Shown one piece after another: positions 9,550 through 17,180 of a stretch of DNA of 43,258 bases. The translations under genes were made by a program, and so were the position numbers. The notes under the pieces were generated by a model. The model made no database searches and was not told the origin of the DNA. It saw only the letters and a list, made by a program, of their open reading frames with translations. The DNA is from Methylaequor sp002691245 (lineage in GTDB: Bacteria; Pseudomonadota; Alphaproteobacteria; Methylaequorales; Methylaequoraceae): contig NZHH01000020.1 in assembly GCA_002691245.1 (NCBI GenBank), positions 1 to 43,258 on the forward strand, in the 5' to 3' direction. Numbering within the stretch: the first letter of the stretch is position 1; every line of letters starts with the position of its first letter.

Positions 9550-9565
9550 TGCAAATTGAATGCCA
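9550..9565 (-). promoter_or_regulatory. Putative sigma-54 (-24/-12) promoter for flgBCDEF
   Basis: Read on minus, the site is TGGCAT-TCAAT-TTGCA, matching the sigma-54 consensus TGGCAC-N5-TTGCW at every conserved position except the sixth. The GG and GC dinucleotides have the required spacing. The predicted start of transcription is near 9539, 24 nucleotides before the flgB ATG. It is one of four similar elements at flagellar operons in this window, which makes chance unlikely. It needs a bacterial enhancer-binding protein of the FlrC/FlbD kind, not seen here. Confidence 0.75.
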
Positions 9566-9584
9566 AAAGAAAGGTAATCATATT

Positions 9585-10496
9585 ATGGATGAAAAAAACT
9601 CCTCTAATTCAGACCTAGATCCAGAGGTTATTAAGGTTCGAGATAAAATAATAAGTAAAATAGGTGATAAACCCCTTGAAGAAGTCAATTCAATAATCAA
9701 AAAATTATTAAACGAAAGTATGGATGATGTAACAAGGCTGGGAGCTCTTGCTGCTAGACTAAAGATCATAAGATCAAAAATTGAGTTATTATATGAAAAG
9801 AAAGTTGACATTAGGCCCAAAGAAACCAAAAAAGTAGTTAATAAAACCACAGAAGAGAAATCTGAAGCTAAAACAATAGAATCTGAAGAAAAGTGGGTTA
9901 GGGTAAAGATGCTTGAAGCTGCAGAAGTCAATGGCAAACAAATTGATAAAGGAGTAATTCTTGATGTAAAAGAGGGTGATAGTCAAAAATTAATAGATAC
10001 AAAAAAAGCCGAAATTGTTGATGAAGAATCTGAAGGTGCGGCTCCAATCGAGAAAAGTAAAGAAATAGATAAAAAAGTCAATGTTAGTCAGAATAAAGAA
10101 ACTGTAAAAAAGACTGAGCAGTTGTCAGAAAAAACCAATGAAGAAGCAAAACCTAAGGAAGAGGAAAATAAAGATCAAAGTGTAGAACAAAAAAAAGAGG
10201 TAAATGATGAAAAATCAAAAAATCTTCTGGAAAAACACGAGGACGCTGTATCAGATGATGACCAACATGAAGAAAATAAAAAAGAAAGTGAACCTCTTAA
10301 AGAAACAAATGAAGTTAGCAAAACATCAGACGATAGTGAAAATATAGACAAAGAAGGTCAAAAAGCCAATAATGGTCCTGAATCTTTAGATAATGAAGTG
10401 ATTGAAAAAAAAAAAAGTTCTGATGATTTAAAAGTAGAAGAAAAAGAAGCTGAAACAGCAGAACCTGAAAATAAAAGTTCAACAGAAGAAAAATAA
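9585..10496 (+). CDS. Acidic E/K-rich protein of unknown function at the flagellar locus
   Basis: About 303 residues; family not recognised. Residues 1-70 look folded and helical (DPEVIKVRDKIISKIGDKPL onwards). A short segment near 105-150 (VRVKMLEAAEVNGKQIDKGV, then ILDVKEGDSQKLIDTKKAEI) resembles small beta modules of the form 'Gxxldvxxxxaxxlixxxxaxiv' seen in phage and envelope proteins; that is a weak resemblance. The last roughly 150 residues are almost only Glu, Lys, Asp, Ser and Asn and are predicted to be disordered. I chose the ATG at 9585 (AAAGG upstream at 9570-9574). A TTG at 9549 in the same frame would overlap the flgB promoter. It is divergent from flgB and followed by a lipoprotein gene, so a flagellar role is only inferred from position. 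Confidence 0.8.
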   Translation: MDEKNSSNSDLDPEVIKVRDKIISKIGDKPLEEVNSIIKKLLNESMDDVTRLGALAARLKIIRSKIELLYEKKVDIRPKETKKVVNKTTEEKSEAKTIESEEKWVRVKMLEAAEVNGKQIDKGVILDVKEGDSQKLIDTKKAEIVDEESEGAAPIEKSKEIDKKVNVSQNKETVKKTEQLSEKTNEEAKPKEEENKDQSVEQKKEVNDEKSKNLLEKHEDAVSDDDQHEENKKESEPLKETNEVSKTSDDSENIDKEGQKANNGPESLDNEVIEKKKSSDDLKVEEKEAETAEPENKSSTEEK

Positions 10497-10527
10497 GACA
10501 AAGATGCAAATAATAACTAAATCCAAT

Positions 10528-10562
10528 AAAATCATTTTCAGAGGTAATCTGAAAATGATTTT
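10528..10562 (+). promoter_or_regulatory. Perfect hairpin enclosing the ribosome binding site and start of the lipoprotein gene
   Basis: Bases 10528-10541 and 10549-10562 are exact inverted repeats (14 bp stem) around a 7-base loop, AGGTAAT. The Shine-Dalgarno-like GAGGT straddles stem and loop, and the ATG at 10555 lies inside the right arm. An mRNA fold here would hide the start codon. It has no trailing T-run and little G+C, so it is a poor terminator. It could also be a DNA operator for a dimeric repressor. Confidence 0.6.
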
Positions 10563-10908
10563 CAAAATTATGAATAATATTTTTTTGCTTTCATTTTTAA
10601 TTTTCTTAAGTTCATGCGAGGACCTATTTTTGAGGTTTGAATATCAAACAATAGATTGTAAAAAAAATTCATTTAACCTGGATAAAATTTCTATTAGGGA
10701 TGATGCTGTGGGCTCATTCGCTGATGTTCAGTTTAAGGACGTATATTATAAAATAAAAATTTATAAAAATGATGAAAAGGTTATTTCTTTAAGAAATGGG
10801 GACTTGGATATCGAAATTGATATTTTAAAAAAAAGTGAAGAGGTTAGAGTAAGTTTTAAAAATACTATAAAGAAGCTAACTTGCGCAAAAAAAACATTCA
10901 AAATGTAA
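10555..10908 (+). CDS. Predicted small lipoprotein, unknown function
   Basis: About 117 residues. The N-terminus is a lipoprotein signal: a short basic start (MIFKIMNN), the hydrophobic run IFLLSFLIFL and the lipobox LSSC, with Asp-Glu-type residues after the Cys (CEDLF). The mature part is rich in charged residues and beta-prone (VYYKIKIYKNDEKVISLRNG, then DLDIEIDILKK) and contains two more Cys. The family is not recognised. The start at 10555 is preferred because GAGGT sits 9 bases upstream; starts at 10504 or 10570 are possible. It follows the acidic protein gene by 58 bp and is probably co-transcribed. It converges on the gene ending at 10910 with one base between. Confidence 0.75.
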   Translation: MIFKIMNNIFLLSFLIFLSSCEDLFLRFEYQTIDCKKNSFNLDKISIRDDAVGSFADVQFKDVYYKIKIYKNDEKVISLRNGDLDIEIDILKKSEEVRVSFKNTIKKLTCAKKTFKM

Positions 10909-10909
10909 G

Positions 10910-11335
10910 TTAAGTTTTTCCGTGATACTTTAGTATTGGCTCGATTTCTTCATTAGTCAGACCTGTTGCAGAAGAAATATCCTCTAGACTCCTTCCTTGA
11001 TTTGCCATTTGGATGGCAGTTGTAATATTTGTATCTTCTTTATTAGAATCTGCCAGTCGCGAAATCTCCAAATCAAGTTTCTCAAGAGTATATTTATAAT
11101 CCTGGAGGATCTTTTTCTGTTCTGATAGGTTTAATTCTTGAGACCGAAATTCTTCTATTAGATCTTTTATTGCTCTTTCTAGCATATTAATTTTAATTAG
11201 GTTTTTATTATTTTTTTGATAGTCATAAAAGAATGCAGACATAATTATAAACAACAAAAATATTGATAGTAGAACTATAACAGTAGACGTGTTAGCAGAG
11301 GGGTCTTTCCCAATAAAATCACTTAAAAAATTCAT
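10910..11335 (-). CDS. Membrane-anchored coiled-coil protein, DUF2802/DUF6115-like
   Basis: A 141-residue protein: one membrane segment at about 18-37 (TVIVLLSIFLLFIIMSAFFY), a coiled coil at about 45-100, then a short helix-turn-helix-like end (TAIQMANQGRSLEDISSATG, then LTNEEIEPIL). The end resembles the 'aGxsxxeIaxxxgLsxgEvel' tail of DUF2802/DUF6115 proteins often coded near flagellar or chemotaxis genes. The function is unknown. It is the last gene of the long minus-strand flgP-to-flgM unit. The ORF is complete, starting with ATG at 11335. Confidence 0.7.
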   Translation of the reverse strand: MNFLSDFIGKDPSANTSTVIVLLSIFLLFIIMSAFFYDYQKNNKNLIKINMLERAIKDLIEEFRSQELNLSEQKKILQDYKYTLEKLDLEISRLADSNKEDTNITTAIQMANQGRSLEDISSATGLTNEEIEPILKYHGKT

Positions 11336-11371
11336 ATATTGATATTATATAAATTTTAATAAAACACTACT

Positions 11372-11650
11372 TTATTTAATTTTTCTATTTTCGATATAGT
11401 TTTTAAATTCTGAAAAAATTTCAAAGTTCTTTTGATTTTTTTTATCTAAAGAATTAATTTTTTCCTTTATGGTACTAATTTTATCAATTATTTCTTGATT
11501 ATCTAATTTTGATTCTTTTGTTTGATCTTGGTTTTCTAGTGATGTGGATATTTTTTGTAATTCCTCTTGTATGTTGTTGAGTTCTTGAATATTTTTAGGG
11601 CTTGAAGCTTCTTTAAGAAGTTTTAAAATTAATTCTAACTTTTCTTCCAT
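11372..11650 (-). CDS. Small coiled-coil protein, unknown
   Basis: A 92-residue soluble protein, almost entirely helical and charged (EEKLELILKLLKEASSPKN onwards, then heptad-like Leu/Ile spacing). No membrane segment, no Cys, no recognised domain. It lies 20 bp after flgM and 36 bp before the DUF2802-like gene on the same strand. The small size and position after flgM would fit an FlgN-like export chaperone, but I see no FlgN signature, so I give no symbol. Confidence 0.65.
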   Translation of the reverse strand: MEEKLELILKLLKEASSPKNIQELNNIQEELQKISTSLENQDQTKESKLDNQEIIDKISTIKEKINSLDKKNQKNFEIFSEFKNYIENRKIK

Positions 11651-11670
11651 TAAAAAATAAGTTGTTGGAT

Positions 11671-11982
11671 TTATTTCATCTCTTTATAAGCATCAAATAG
11701 GGCATCAGCTATCTTTGTTAAATCGAGCGGATATGTCCCATCTTTTATGGCTTCTTTAATCCTAGTAGTAGCTACTCTATCAATGGGTGGTTCCTTTGAC
11801 ATACTCTTAATCTTCTCCTTAGTAATGAACTGCGAAACCTTTCCATCGTAAGCATCGATCTTGGTTGGTTTAGTGTTATCGACCTTTTCAACCTTGACTT
11901 TAGGAATATCAACATTTTTGGCGTTATTTTTGTTATTTGATACGCTAGTGTTAATACTTTTATTTTTAATTTGGTCTATCAT
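11671..11982 (-). CDS. flgM: Anti-sigma-28 factor FlgM
   Basis: A 103-residue negative regulator that binds FliA (sigma-28) and is secreted through the finished hook-basal body to release it. The C-terminal half carries the family motif: PPIDRVATTRIKEAIKDGTY, then PLDLTKIADALFDAYKEM, matching 'vdxxrvaxiRxaIxxGxYxid.xxiAxxLl'. The N-terminal half is Asn/Lys-rich and probably disordered, as in known FlgM. AAGGA precedes the ATG at 11982. It lies 36 bp after flgA, a common flgA-flgM order. Its target fliA is at 19107 in this same window. Confidence 0.9.
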   Translation of the reverse strand: MIDQIKNKSINTSVSNNKNNAKNVDIPKVKVEKVDNTKPTKIDAYDGKVSQFITKEKIKSMSKEPPIDRVATTRIKEAIKDGTYPLDLTKIADALFDAYKEMK

Positions 11983-12018
11983 TTTTTTATCCTTAATACA
12001 TATTACGACAAGTTTTAA

Positions 12019-12735
12019 CTATTGTTTAGGGTTAATTATAACTTTTTTTCTATTTTTAGCGTAACCGGCTATTACTTTTCCACTCTTTAGGTTCTTTACT
12101 TTGACTTTTTCCATAAATTTTGCATCATTCAGAGCAATTCCTTCTTCTTTAATTGTAATGAATCCTTTATTGTTTACTAGAGTAACAATTGCATTTTTTT
12201 CAACAAGCCAATCTTCTTTAAGATTAATATGTTTCAAGGCAGTATTTTGCTTCATATTTTTCTTTAGTCTTTTTCCAATTATCTCGGATTTATCTGTGAT
12301 AAAGATATTTCTTGTATCATTTCTTTTGAAAATTTTTATTAGATCATCTTCAAATACTACTGCACCCTTACCTTTTGATTTTTTAAGAGCAAAGACTTCT
12401 TGTTTTGCTGCATTTTTTTTTGGTTTTTTTTCTTTTAAGTTAACCTTGTTTCGAACAATAAATTGCCAGGGATTTTCACCAAAGCAATTGACTTTAATAA
12501 GTTTTGAATTTCCTGAGATATCATTTATTAAAAGTTTGGATTTTTCACATCGAGGGTATTTCAAATCATTAAGAATTGTAATATTAGCAACCTTACCTCT
12601 ATTTTCTAACCATTCTTCAATAATATTGGTAAGCTCAACGCCGTTAATGGTTGATGCTTTAAGGTTATTAAAGATAATAAAGTTAACTATTAGTATAAAC
12701 TTTATAGTTAGTATGATTCTAGGTTTAGTTTCCAT
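12019..12735 (-). CDS. flgA: Flagellar P-ring assembly chaperone FlgA
   Basis: A 238-residue periplasmic protein needed to build the FlgI P-ring. There is an N-terminal hydrophobic signal (IILTIKFILIVNFIIF, residues about 7-22). The C-terminal SAF/ChapFlgA region is clear: IGKRLKKNMKQNTALKHINL, then GIALNDAKFMEKVKVKNLKS, then GKVIAGYAKNRKKVII, which follows the family pattern ending in '..G.V...G'. The ATG at 12735 is 11 bases inside the end of the upstream LysM gene, suggesting coupling. FlgI itself is not in this window. Confidence 0.9.
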   Translation of the reverse strand: METKPRIILTIKFILIVNFIIFNNLKASTINGVELTNIIEEWLENRGKVANITILNDLKYPRCEKSKLLINDISGNSKLIKVNCFGENPWQFIVRNKVNLKEKKPKKNAAKQEVFALKKSKGKGAVVFEDDLIKIFKRNDTRNIFITDKSEIIGKRLKKNMKQNTALKHINLKEDWLVEKNAIVTLVNNKGFITIKEEGIALNDAKFMEKVKVKNLKSGKVIAGYAKNRKKVIINPKQ

Positions 12736-13150
12736 AAAAATAAATATGTCCAGTTCTGCCCGAATTTGTTGATGTTTTATTACTATCTACATTTTTTACT
12801 AAATTCATAATTTCATTGATGGACGGAATCTTTATTTTCTTTCCTGCAAATAAAAAATGGGGATTATTTCTAACAAAAGCGTGCTTGTTCATTTGTATCA
12901 ATGAAATCTCAACTATTTTCATATTCAAACCGCTATTTCCATAATATTTTTTTAGTATACCACTTAAGGATTCTCCATTCATAACTTTGTGAACAGCTGA
13001 GTGGTTTTGATTTTTTATAAAGATATTTTCTTTATTTAATTTTTGTCCTGAATTAATTGATTGGTTGTATTCTAAAACAACGAATGGTTCATTGGATTTA
13101 GAGCCTCCAAATATCAAGAAAGATATCAATAATAGTGCTAGTTTTATCAT
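12725..13150 (-). CDS. Secreted protein with FimV-type LysM domain
   Basis: A 141-residue protein with a signal peptide (MIKLALLLISFLIFGG). The central LysM-like unit is HKVMNGESLSGILKKYYGNS followed by NMKIVEISLIQMNKHAFVRN and NPHFLFAGKKIKIPSINEI. The 'NxHAFxxxNPxxLxAGxxLxxP' form is the one known from the FimV/TspA N-terminus, and is thought to bind peptidoglycan or to act as a periplasmic organiser. It sits between flgT and flgA in the same unit, 3 bp after flgT and overlapping flgA by 11 bp. A role in anchoring or placing the flagellar motor in the wall is inference from context. Confidence 0.8.
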   Translation of the reverse strand: MIKLALLLISFLIFGGSKSNEPFVVLEYNQSINSGQKLNKENIFIKNQNHSAVHKVMNGESLSGILKKYYGNSGLNMKIVEISLIQMNKHAFVRNNPHFLFAGKKIKIPSINEIMNLVKNVDSNKTSTNSGRTGHIYFYGN

Positions 13151-13153
13151 AAT

Positions 13154-14329
13154 TTAATTTAAAAATTTTATTTTTTTACCTTTTATATTCTCTCTTTTAT
13201 TTAATGGATTTAAAGGCTCTAAAACAGCAGAGTTTTCCTCGGAACTGCTTACAGTTAGAACTACCCATTCACTCATAATAACATCTCTAGAATTTGATAC
13301 AAAGCCAACAGTACCTTTTTTTAATCCTTGATTTAAACCAATTGGTACAATCAATTTATTATTAACCAATTCAATTTCTGCTTGAAGTGGTTGACATTTT
13401 AACTTATCAAGGACTCTAAATTGAATTTTAGATACGCTAGAGTCAACAAAATCTCTCAGTTTATCCTCCGAAACCCTTAAAAAAGCGTCAATAAAATCAT
13501 ATCCTGTTTTATTTCCAGCCCACAAAGAAAATTGATAATTCATTGAATCAAGCAAATTGAAGTTTGGTCCTTCATAAATATTAAGAATTATATCCACCAT
13601 AATTTCTTTTGAAATTCTATTTAACCTTCCTTTTGCATAATCGAGTTTAATTATAGGATGTACGGCAAACTCGCCGTTTCTCAGAGAATTTTTTTTACCC
13701 TCTACAAGGTTGTTGTAATCTAATGACATTGACTTTTTCAAAACTTTATTTGGATTGAAATATGTTTTTGAAGCATCTGTAAGATTTAAAAAATCTATAT
13801 TATTTAAATTATTTTTTATTTCAGAAGATATGGAATTTGGGAGTTTAGATGTCCACGGAGGAAGTCTGCTAGATATTGAAAAATGAGAGGATAAAAATGT
13901 CAGGTTTACAAAGTTTCTACTCGAGCAATTCAAAAAGTCATTTACACTTACAAGTATTGCCTTAATTTTGACGTTATAGTGGCTTTCATCAACATTTTCA
14001 TCGATGATTACAAAATCTTTAATTGTTGAAGATGGTCTAACCAATAAGGTTTCATTTAGATTTGTAGAAGAGTCAACACTTGAATAGCCATCAACTCTTG
14101 CACCACCTTGAATACTTGCAAGATATAAAGCATCTTCTAATGCTCTTTTTTTTGCCAAATCTAAATTTCCATCAATTATCACTGCTCTTCCATTGGAAAT
14201 TATTTCTTTATATCCAATTTCATTTGCAATTAAATATGTTGATACCAACAAGACACTCAAAAGAGTTGTGATGAAGTAAATTAACTGTTTTAAAAGTGCA
14301 TCAAAAGAATTGTATTCGATTTTTTTCAA
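13154..14329 (-). CDS. flgT: FlgT-like flagellar H-ring assembly protein
   Basis: A 391-residue periplasmic protein. A hydrophobic segment lies at about 17-36 (IYFITTLLSVLLVSTYLIAN). The FlgT N-terminal domain follows: ISNGRAVIIDGNLDLAKKRA, then LEDALYLASIQGGARVDGYS, a good match to 'eGxaxixdgnxxxArxxAxxdAlxxAxxxxGaxv'. The C-terminal domain (about 320-391: PIGLNQGLKKGTVGFVSNSR) fits the FlgT_C beta fold. In Vibrio, FlgT forms the H ring around the P and L rings with FlgP and FlgO. flgP is directly upstream (12 bp), which supports the call. The middle domain is divergent. Confidence 0.85.
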   Translation of the reverse strand: MKKIEYNSFDALLKQLIYFITTLLSVLLVSTYLIANEIGYKEIISNGRAVIIDGNLDLAKKRALEDALYLASIQGGARVDGYSSVDSSTNLNETLLVRPSSTIKDFVIIDENVDESHYNVKIKAILVSVNDFLNCSSRNFVNLTFLSSHFSISSRLPPWTSKLPNSISSEIKNNLNNIDFLNLTDASKTYFNPNKVLKKSMSLDYNNLVEGKKNSLRNGEFAVHPIIKLDYAKGRLNRISKEIMVDIILNIYEGPNFNLLDSMNYQFSLWAGNKTGYDFIDAFLRVSEDKLRDFVDSSVSKIQFRVLDKLKCQPLQAEIELVNNKLIVPIGLNQGLKKGTVGFVSNSRDVIMSEWVVLTVSSSEENSAVLEPLNPLNKRENIKGKKIKFLN

Positions 14330-14341
14330 CTTAATACCTTT

Positions 14342-14851
14342 CTATATTGTTTGAGCTTGTCTAAAAAGATATGCAACCATATCTTGATCGATTTCTAATA
14401 CAGTCTCATAAGTGTCGCTTCCAGTAGGATTTATTCTTACTGTCCTTGCCCCTCTAATAACACCAGAAACAATACCACGGAAAGTGTCATTTTGAACCAT
14501 GAGATCAATTACAGTAGTGTTACTGTCAACTTTTAAACCATGAATTTGTTCTGCTAACTCTCTCATAGCTGCCATTCTGGCTGCTCTGATTGCCATAAGT
14601 CTTTTTTGTTCAACATTTTGTCCTGGTTGTGTTGACACCACTGCGTAACCTGTCGCTGTGAGAGTTGGAAAATTTATTGATGCTCCATCTAATAATTCAC
14701 GTGTTTTGTTTAATTGATTAGTTGGTTTTGAATAATCTTCAATATTATCTTGAGACGAACTGGAGAACTTTGAATCGTTAAAACCACTCATAAGATTTCC
14801 ATTACAAGACTGAAGAAAAATTGTTATTATTAGTAATAGATATTTATTCAT
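14342..14851 (-). CDS. flgP: FlgP-like outer-membrane lipoprotein (LPP20 family)
   Basis: A 169-residue lipoprotein: signal MNKYLLLIITIFLQSC with the lipobox LQSC at C16. A linker follows, then the LPP20/FlgP domain at about 60-169 (TATGYAVVSTQPGQNVEQKR, then LMAIRAARMAAMRELAEQIH and GLKVDSNTTV). In Vibrio and Campylobacter FlgP builds outer-membrane-associated basal rings or disks. AGAGGA precedes the ATG. It heads the flgP-flgT-LysM-flgA-flgM unit behind a sigma-54-like site at 14887-14902. The related FlgO is not seen here. Confidence 0.88.
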   Translation of the reverse strand: MNKYLLLIITIFLQSCNGNLMSGFNDSKFSSSSQDNIEDYSKPTNQLNKTRELLDGASINFPTLTATGYAVVSTQPGQNVEQKRLMAIRAARMAAMRELAEQIHGLKVDSNTTVIDLMVQNDTFRGIVSGVIRGARTVRINPTGSDTYETVLEIDQDMVAYLFRQAQTI

Positions 14852-14886
14852 AATTAAATCCTCTTAAATAAAATTTCCAAAACATT

Positions 14887-14902
14887 TGCATAATTTATGC
14901 CA
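14887..14902 (-). promoter_or_regulatory. Putative sigma-54 promoter for the flgP operon
   Basis: Read on minus, TGGCAT-AAATT-ATGCA: the -24 half matches the sigma-54 consensus and the -12 half has ATGCA in place of TTGCA. Spacing is right. The predicted start is near 14876, a 25-nucleotide leader before the flgP ATG. It lies 38 bp from the divergent sigma-54-like site for flhA, so one activator-binding region could serve both. Confidence 0.6.
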
Positions 14903-14940
14903 TTTCATATTCCCTGAGGATAAGAAGACTTCCTATTATA

Positions 14941-14956
14941 TGGCATATGTCTTGCA
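14941..14956 (+). promoter_or_regulatory. Putative sigma-54 promoter for flhA-flhF-flhG-fliA
   Basis: TGGCAT-ATGTC-TTGCA on plus, a near-consensus -24/-12 element with correct spacing. The predicted start is near 14967, giving a leader of about 75 nucleotides to the flhA ATG at 15042. It is the same TGGCAT core as the sites at 9550-9565 (flgB) and 21043-21058. Confidence 0.75.
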
Positions 14957-15041
14957 TCTATTCTTTTATGATTATAAAAATCAAAAAACAACAGAAAAAC
15001 AGGCTTTTGAGCAGTCAATATTTTGACGAAAGATATTTGAA

Positions 15042-17180
15042 ATGGATTTAGTGCTAAAAACGTTCCAAAAAGAAAATATTCTGGATCTGCTGAGGACGTT
15101 CAGTATTCCGGTCGGAATTATGATCCTTATTGCAATGATGGTTATTCCATTGCAACCCTGGATGTTGGACATCTTATTTACATCAAATCTTCTGGTTTCT
15201 CTTCTTGTACTTATGGTTGCCTTGCAGACATTTAGGCCGCTTGATTTTTCAAGCTTTCCAACAGTTTTATTATTTGCAACAGTTTTAAGACTTGGACTTA
15301 ATGTTGCTTCAACAAGGGTAATATTAAAATCAGGCCATAATGGTACAGATTCAGCTGGATCTATTATTGAAGCTTTTGGAGAATTTGTGATGGCAGGAAG
15401 TTATGCTGTTGGATTATTTGTTTTTGCTATTTTAGTAATTATAAATTTGATCGTAATTACAAAAGGTGCTGGAAGAGTTTCCGAAGTTGCGGCTAGATTT
15501 ACCTTAGACGCAATGCCTGGAAAACAAATGGCTATTGACGCAGATTTGAATGCAGGAATTATCACAAGTGAAGAAGCAAAAACAAGAAGAAATGAAATTT
15601 CAAAAGAGGGTGAGTTTTATGGAGCAATGGATGGTGCAGCCAAATTTGTTAAAGGAGATGCCATAGCAGGGATTCTAATTTTAGTAATAAACATTATTGG
15701 AGGTTTGATTATAGGTACAGTAATGCATGACCTTTCACTCAACGAGTCAGCTGAAACTTATATTCTTTTGACTGTCGGAGACGGACTAGTTGCTCAAATA
15801 CCTTCCTTACTTCTTGCAATGGCTACAGCCACAATTGTTACAAGAATAGCATCAGATAAAGATGATCTTGCTGGACAGATTTCTAATCAAATGGGTTTAT
15901 CAAAAGCTTGGGTTCCTGTGTCAGCTGTTCTTTTGTTGTTTGGACTTGTACCTGGAATGCCAAACGTATTATTTCTAATTGGAGCCCTTTTTTCTGGAGT
16001 TATAGCTTGGCTCACATCAAAAAAAACAGGAAAAGATATTATTGAAGATGAAAAAGAAAGTCTGGACGATGATGAAAATATTGGAAAGATTGAAATTGAC
16101 GAAGTTTCCGATAATGCATCTGTATCACTTGATTTAGGCTATGGTCTAATTTCTCTTGTGGATTCAAATGATAAAAAATCTGCTGGTCCATTAATTTCTA
16201 AAATAACAGGAATTAGAAAACAAGTATCAAAAGATTTAGGTTTTATAATTCCAAATGTTAGAGTTAAAGATGATTTATCATTGGACGCCAATTCTTATAA
16301 AATAAGAATAGGACACACTATTGTTGCAGAAGATAAATTATATGTTGATAGAAAACTTGCAATGCCAGGTGATGAGACACAATTACAGGTACAAGGTATT
16401 CAAGTCAAAGACCCATCTTTTGGATTAGACGCATTCTGGATTGAACAACACCTTGTTGCAAAAGCGGAGGCTAACCATTACATGATCATTGAGCCAGAAG
16501 CTGTTATAGCAACTCATTTAAATCAGATTTTATTAAGATATGCAGGTGAACTTATTAGTCAAGACGATGTTCAATCATTACTTGATAATCTCTCAAAAAC
16601 AAACCCCCAATTAGTTCAATCAGTTATTCCTAAACTTGTGCCATTACATTACTTGACAATAATTTTGAGGAATTTACTAGTTGAAAGAGTTCCAATCAAT
16701 GACCTTAAAAAAATTTTGGAAGCTTTATCAAATCTATCAGAAAGAAAATTAAGCCCTGACGAGTTATCTGAAGCTGTTAGACCGGCAATCTCATCATTGT
16801 TAATTCAAAAGATTTCTAACGTTAACGAGGCTTTGGATGTAATTACATTTAATCCTGAGTTTGAGCAAATGTTAATATCAATGTCAAAAAAAAGTGGATC
16901 TGATGGACTATTAATTGATCCTTCGCTTGCAAAAAAAATGATTAAGTCAATCATTGATATTGGAGAAAAAACTTCAGCAGAATCCAATTCATTAGTTGTT
17001 GTAACTTCCCCAATAATTAGGAAGGATTTATCAATTTTACTTCGTCAACACGTTGACGATATAGTGGTTCTATCTTTTACAGAACTTCCAGAAAATAAAA
17101 GAGTCAAAGTAATAGCAACTATTGGCGAACAAATATCAACACCACAAAAGGAGAACGAAAATGACAACACAACTATTTAA
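15042..17180 (+). CDS. flhA: Flagellar export apparatus protein FlhA
   Basis: A 712-residue core of the flagellar type III export gate in the inner membrane. The N-terminal half (about 17-320) has about eight hydrophobic segments; RPLDFSSFPTVLLFATVLRL and FTLDAMPGKQMAIDADLNAG are the FHIPEP-family signatures. The C-terminal half is the cytoplasmic ring domain that docks substrates and chaperones (VHDL-type region ending QISTPQKEN). The length is normal (about 690-710). It is first of flhA-flhF-flhG-fliA. The ATG at 15042 has only a weak GAAAGA upstream. flhF starts 20 bases before its stop. Confidence 0.96.
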   Translation: MDLVLKTFQKENILDLLRTFSIPVGIMILIAMMVIPLQPWMLDILFTSNLLVSLLVLMVALQTFRPLDFSSFPTVLLFATVLRLGLNVASTRVILKSGHNGTDSAGSIIEAFGEFVMAGSYAVGLFVFAILVIINLIVITKGAGRVSEVAARFTLDAMPGKQMAIDADLNAGIITSEEAKTRRNEISKEGEFYGAMDGAAKFVKGDAIAGILILVINIIGGLIIGTVMHDLSLNESAETYILLTVGDGLVAQIPSLLLAMATATIVTRIASDKDDLAGQISNQMGLSKAWVPVSAVLLLFGLVPGMPNVLFLIGALFSGVIAWLTSKKTGKDIIEDEKESLDDDENIGKIEIDEVSDNASVSLDLGYGLISLVDSNDKKSAGPLISKITGIRKQVSKDLGFIIPNVRVKDDLSLDANSYKIRIGHTIVAEDKLYVDRKLAMPGDETQLQVQGIQVKDPSFGLDAFWIEQHLVAKAEANHYMIIEPEAVIATHLNQILLRYAGELISQDDVQSLLDNLSKTNPQLVQSVIPKLVPLHYLTIILRNLLVERVPINDLKKILEALSNLSERKLSPDELSEAVRPAISSLLIQKISNVNEALDVITFNPEFEQMLISMSKKSGSDGLLIDPSLAKKMIKSIIDIGEKTSAESNSLVVVTSPIIRKDLSILLRQHVDDIVVLSFTELPENKRVKVIATIGEQISTPQKENENDNTTI

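Noticed and set aside
9549..9584. TTG start at 9549 giving a 12-residue longer acidic protein
   Set aside because: It would overlap the sigma-54 element of flgB, while the ATG at 9585 has its own AAAGG upstream.
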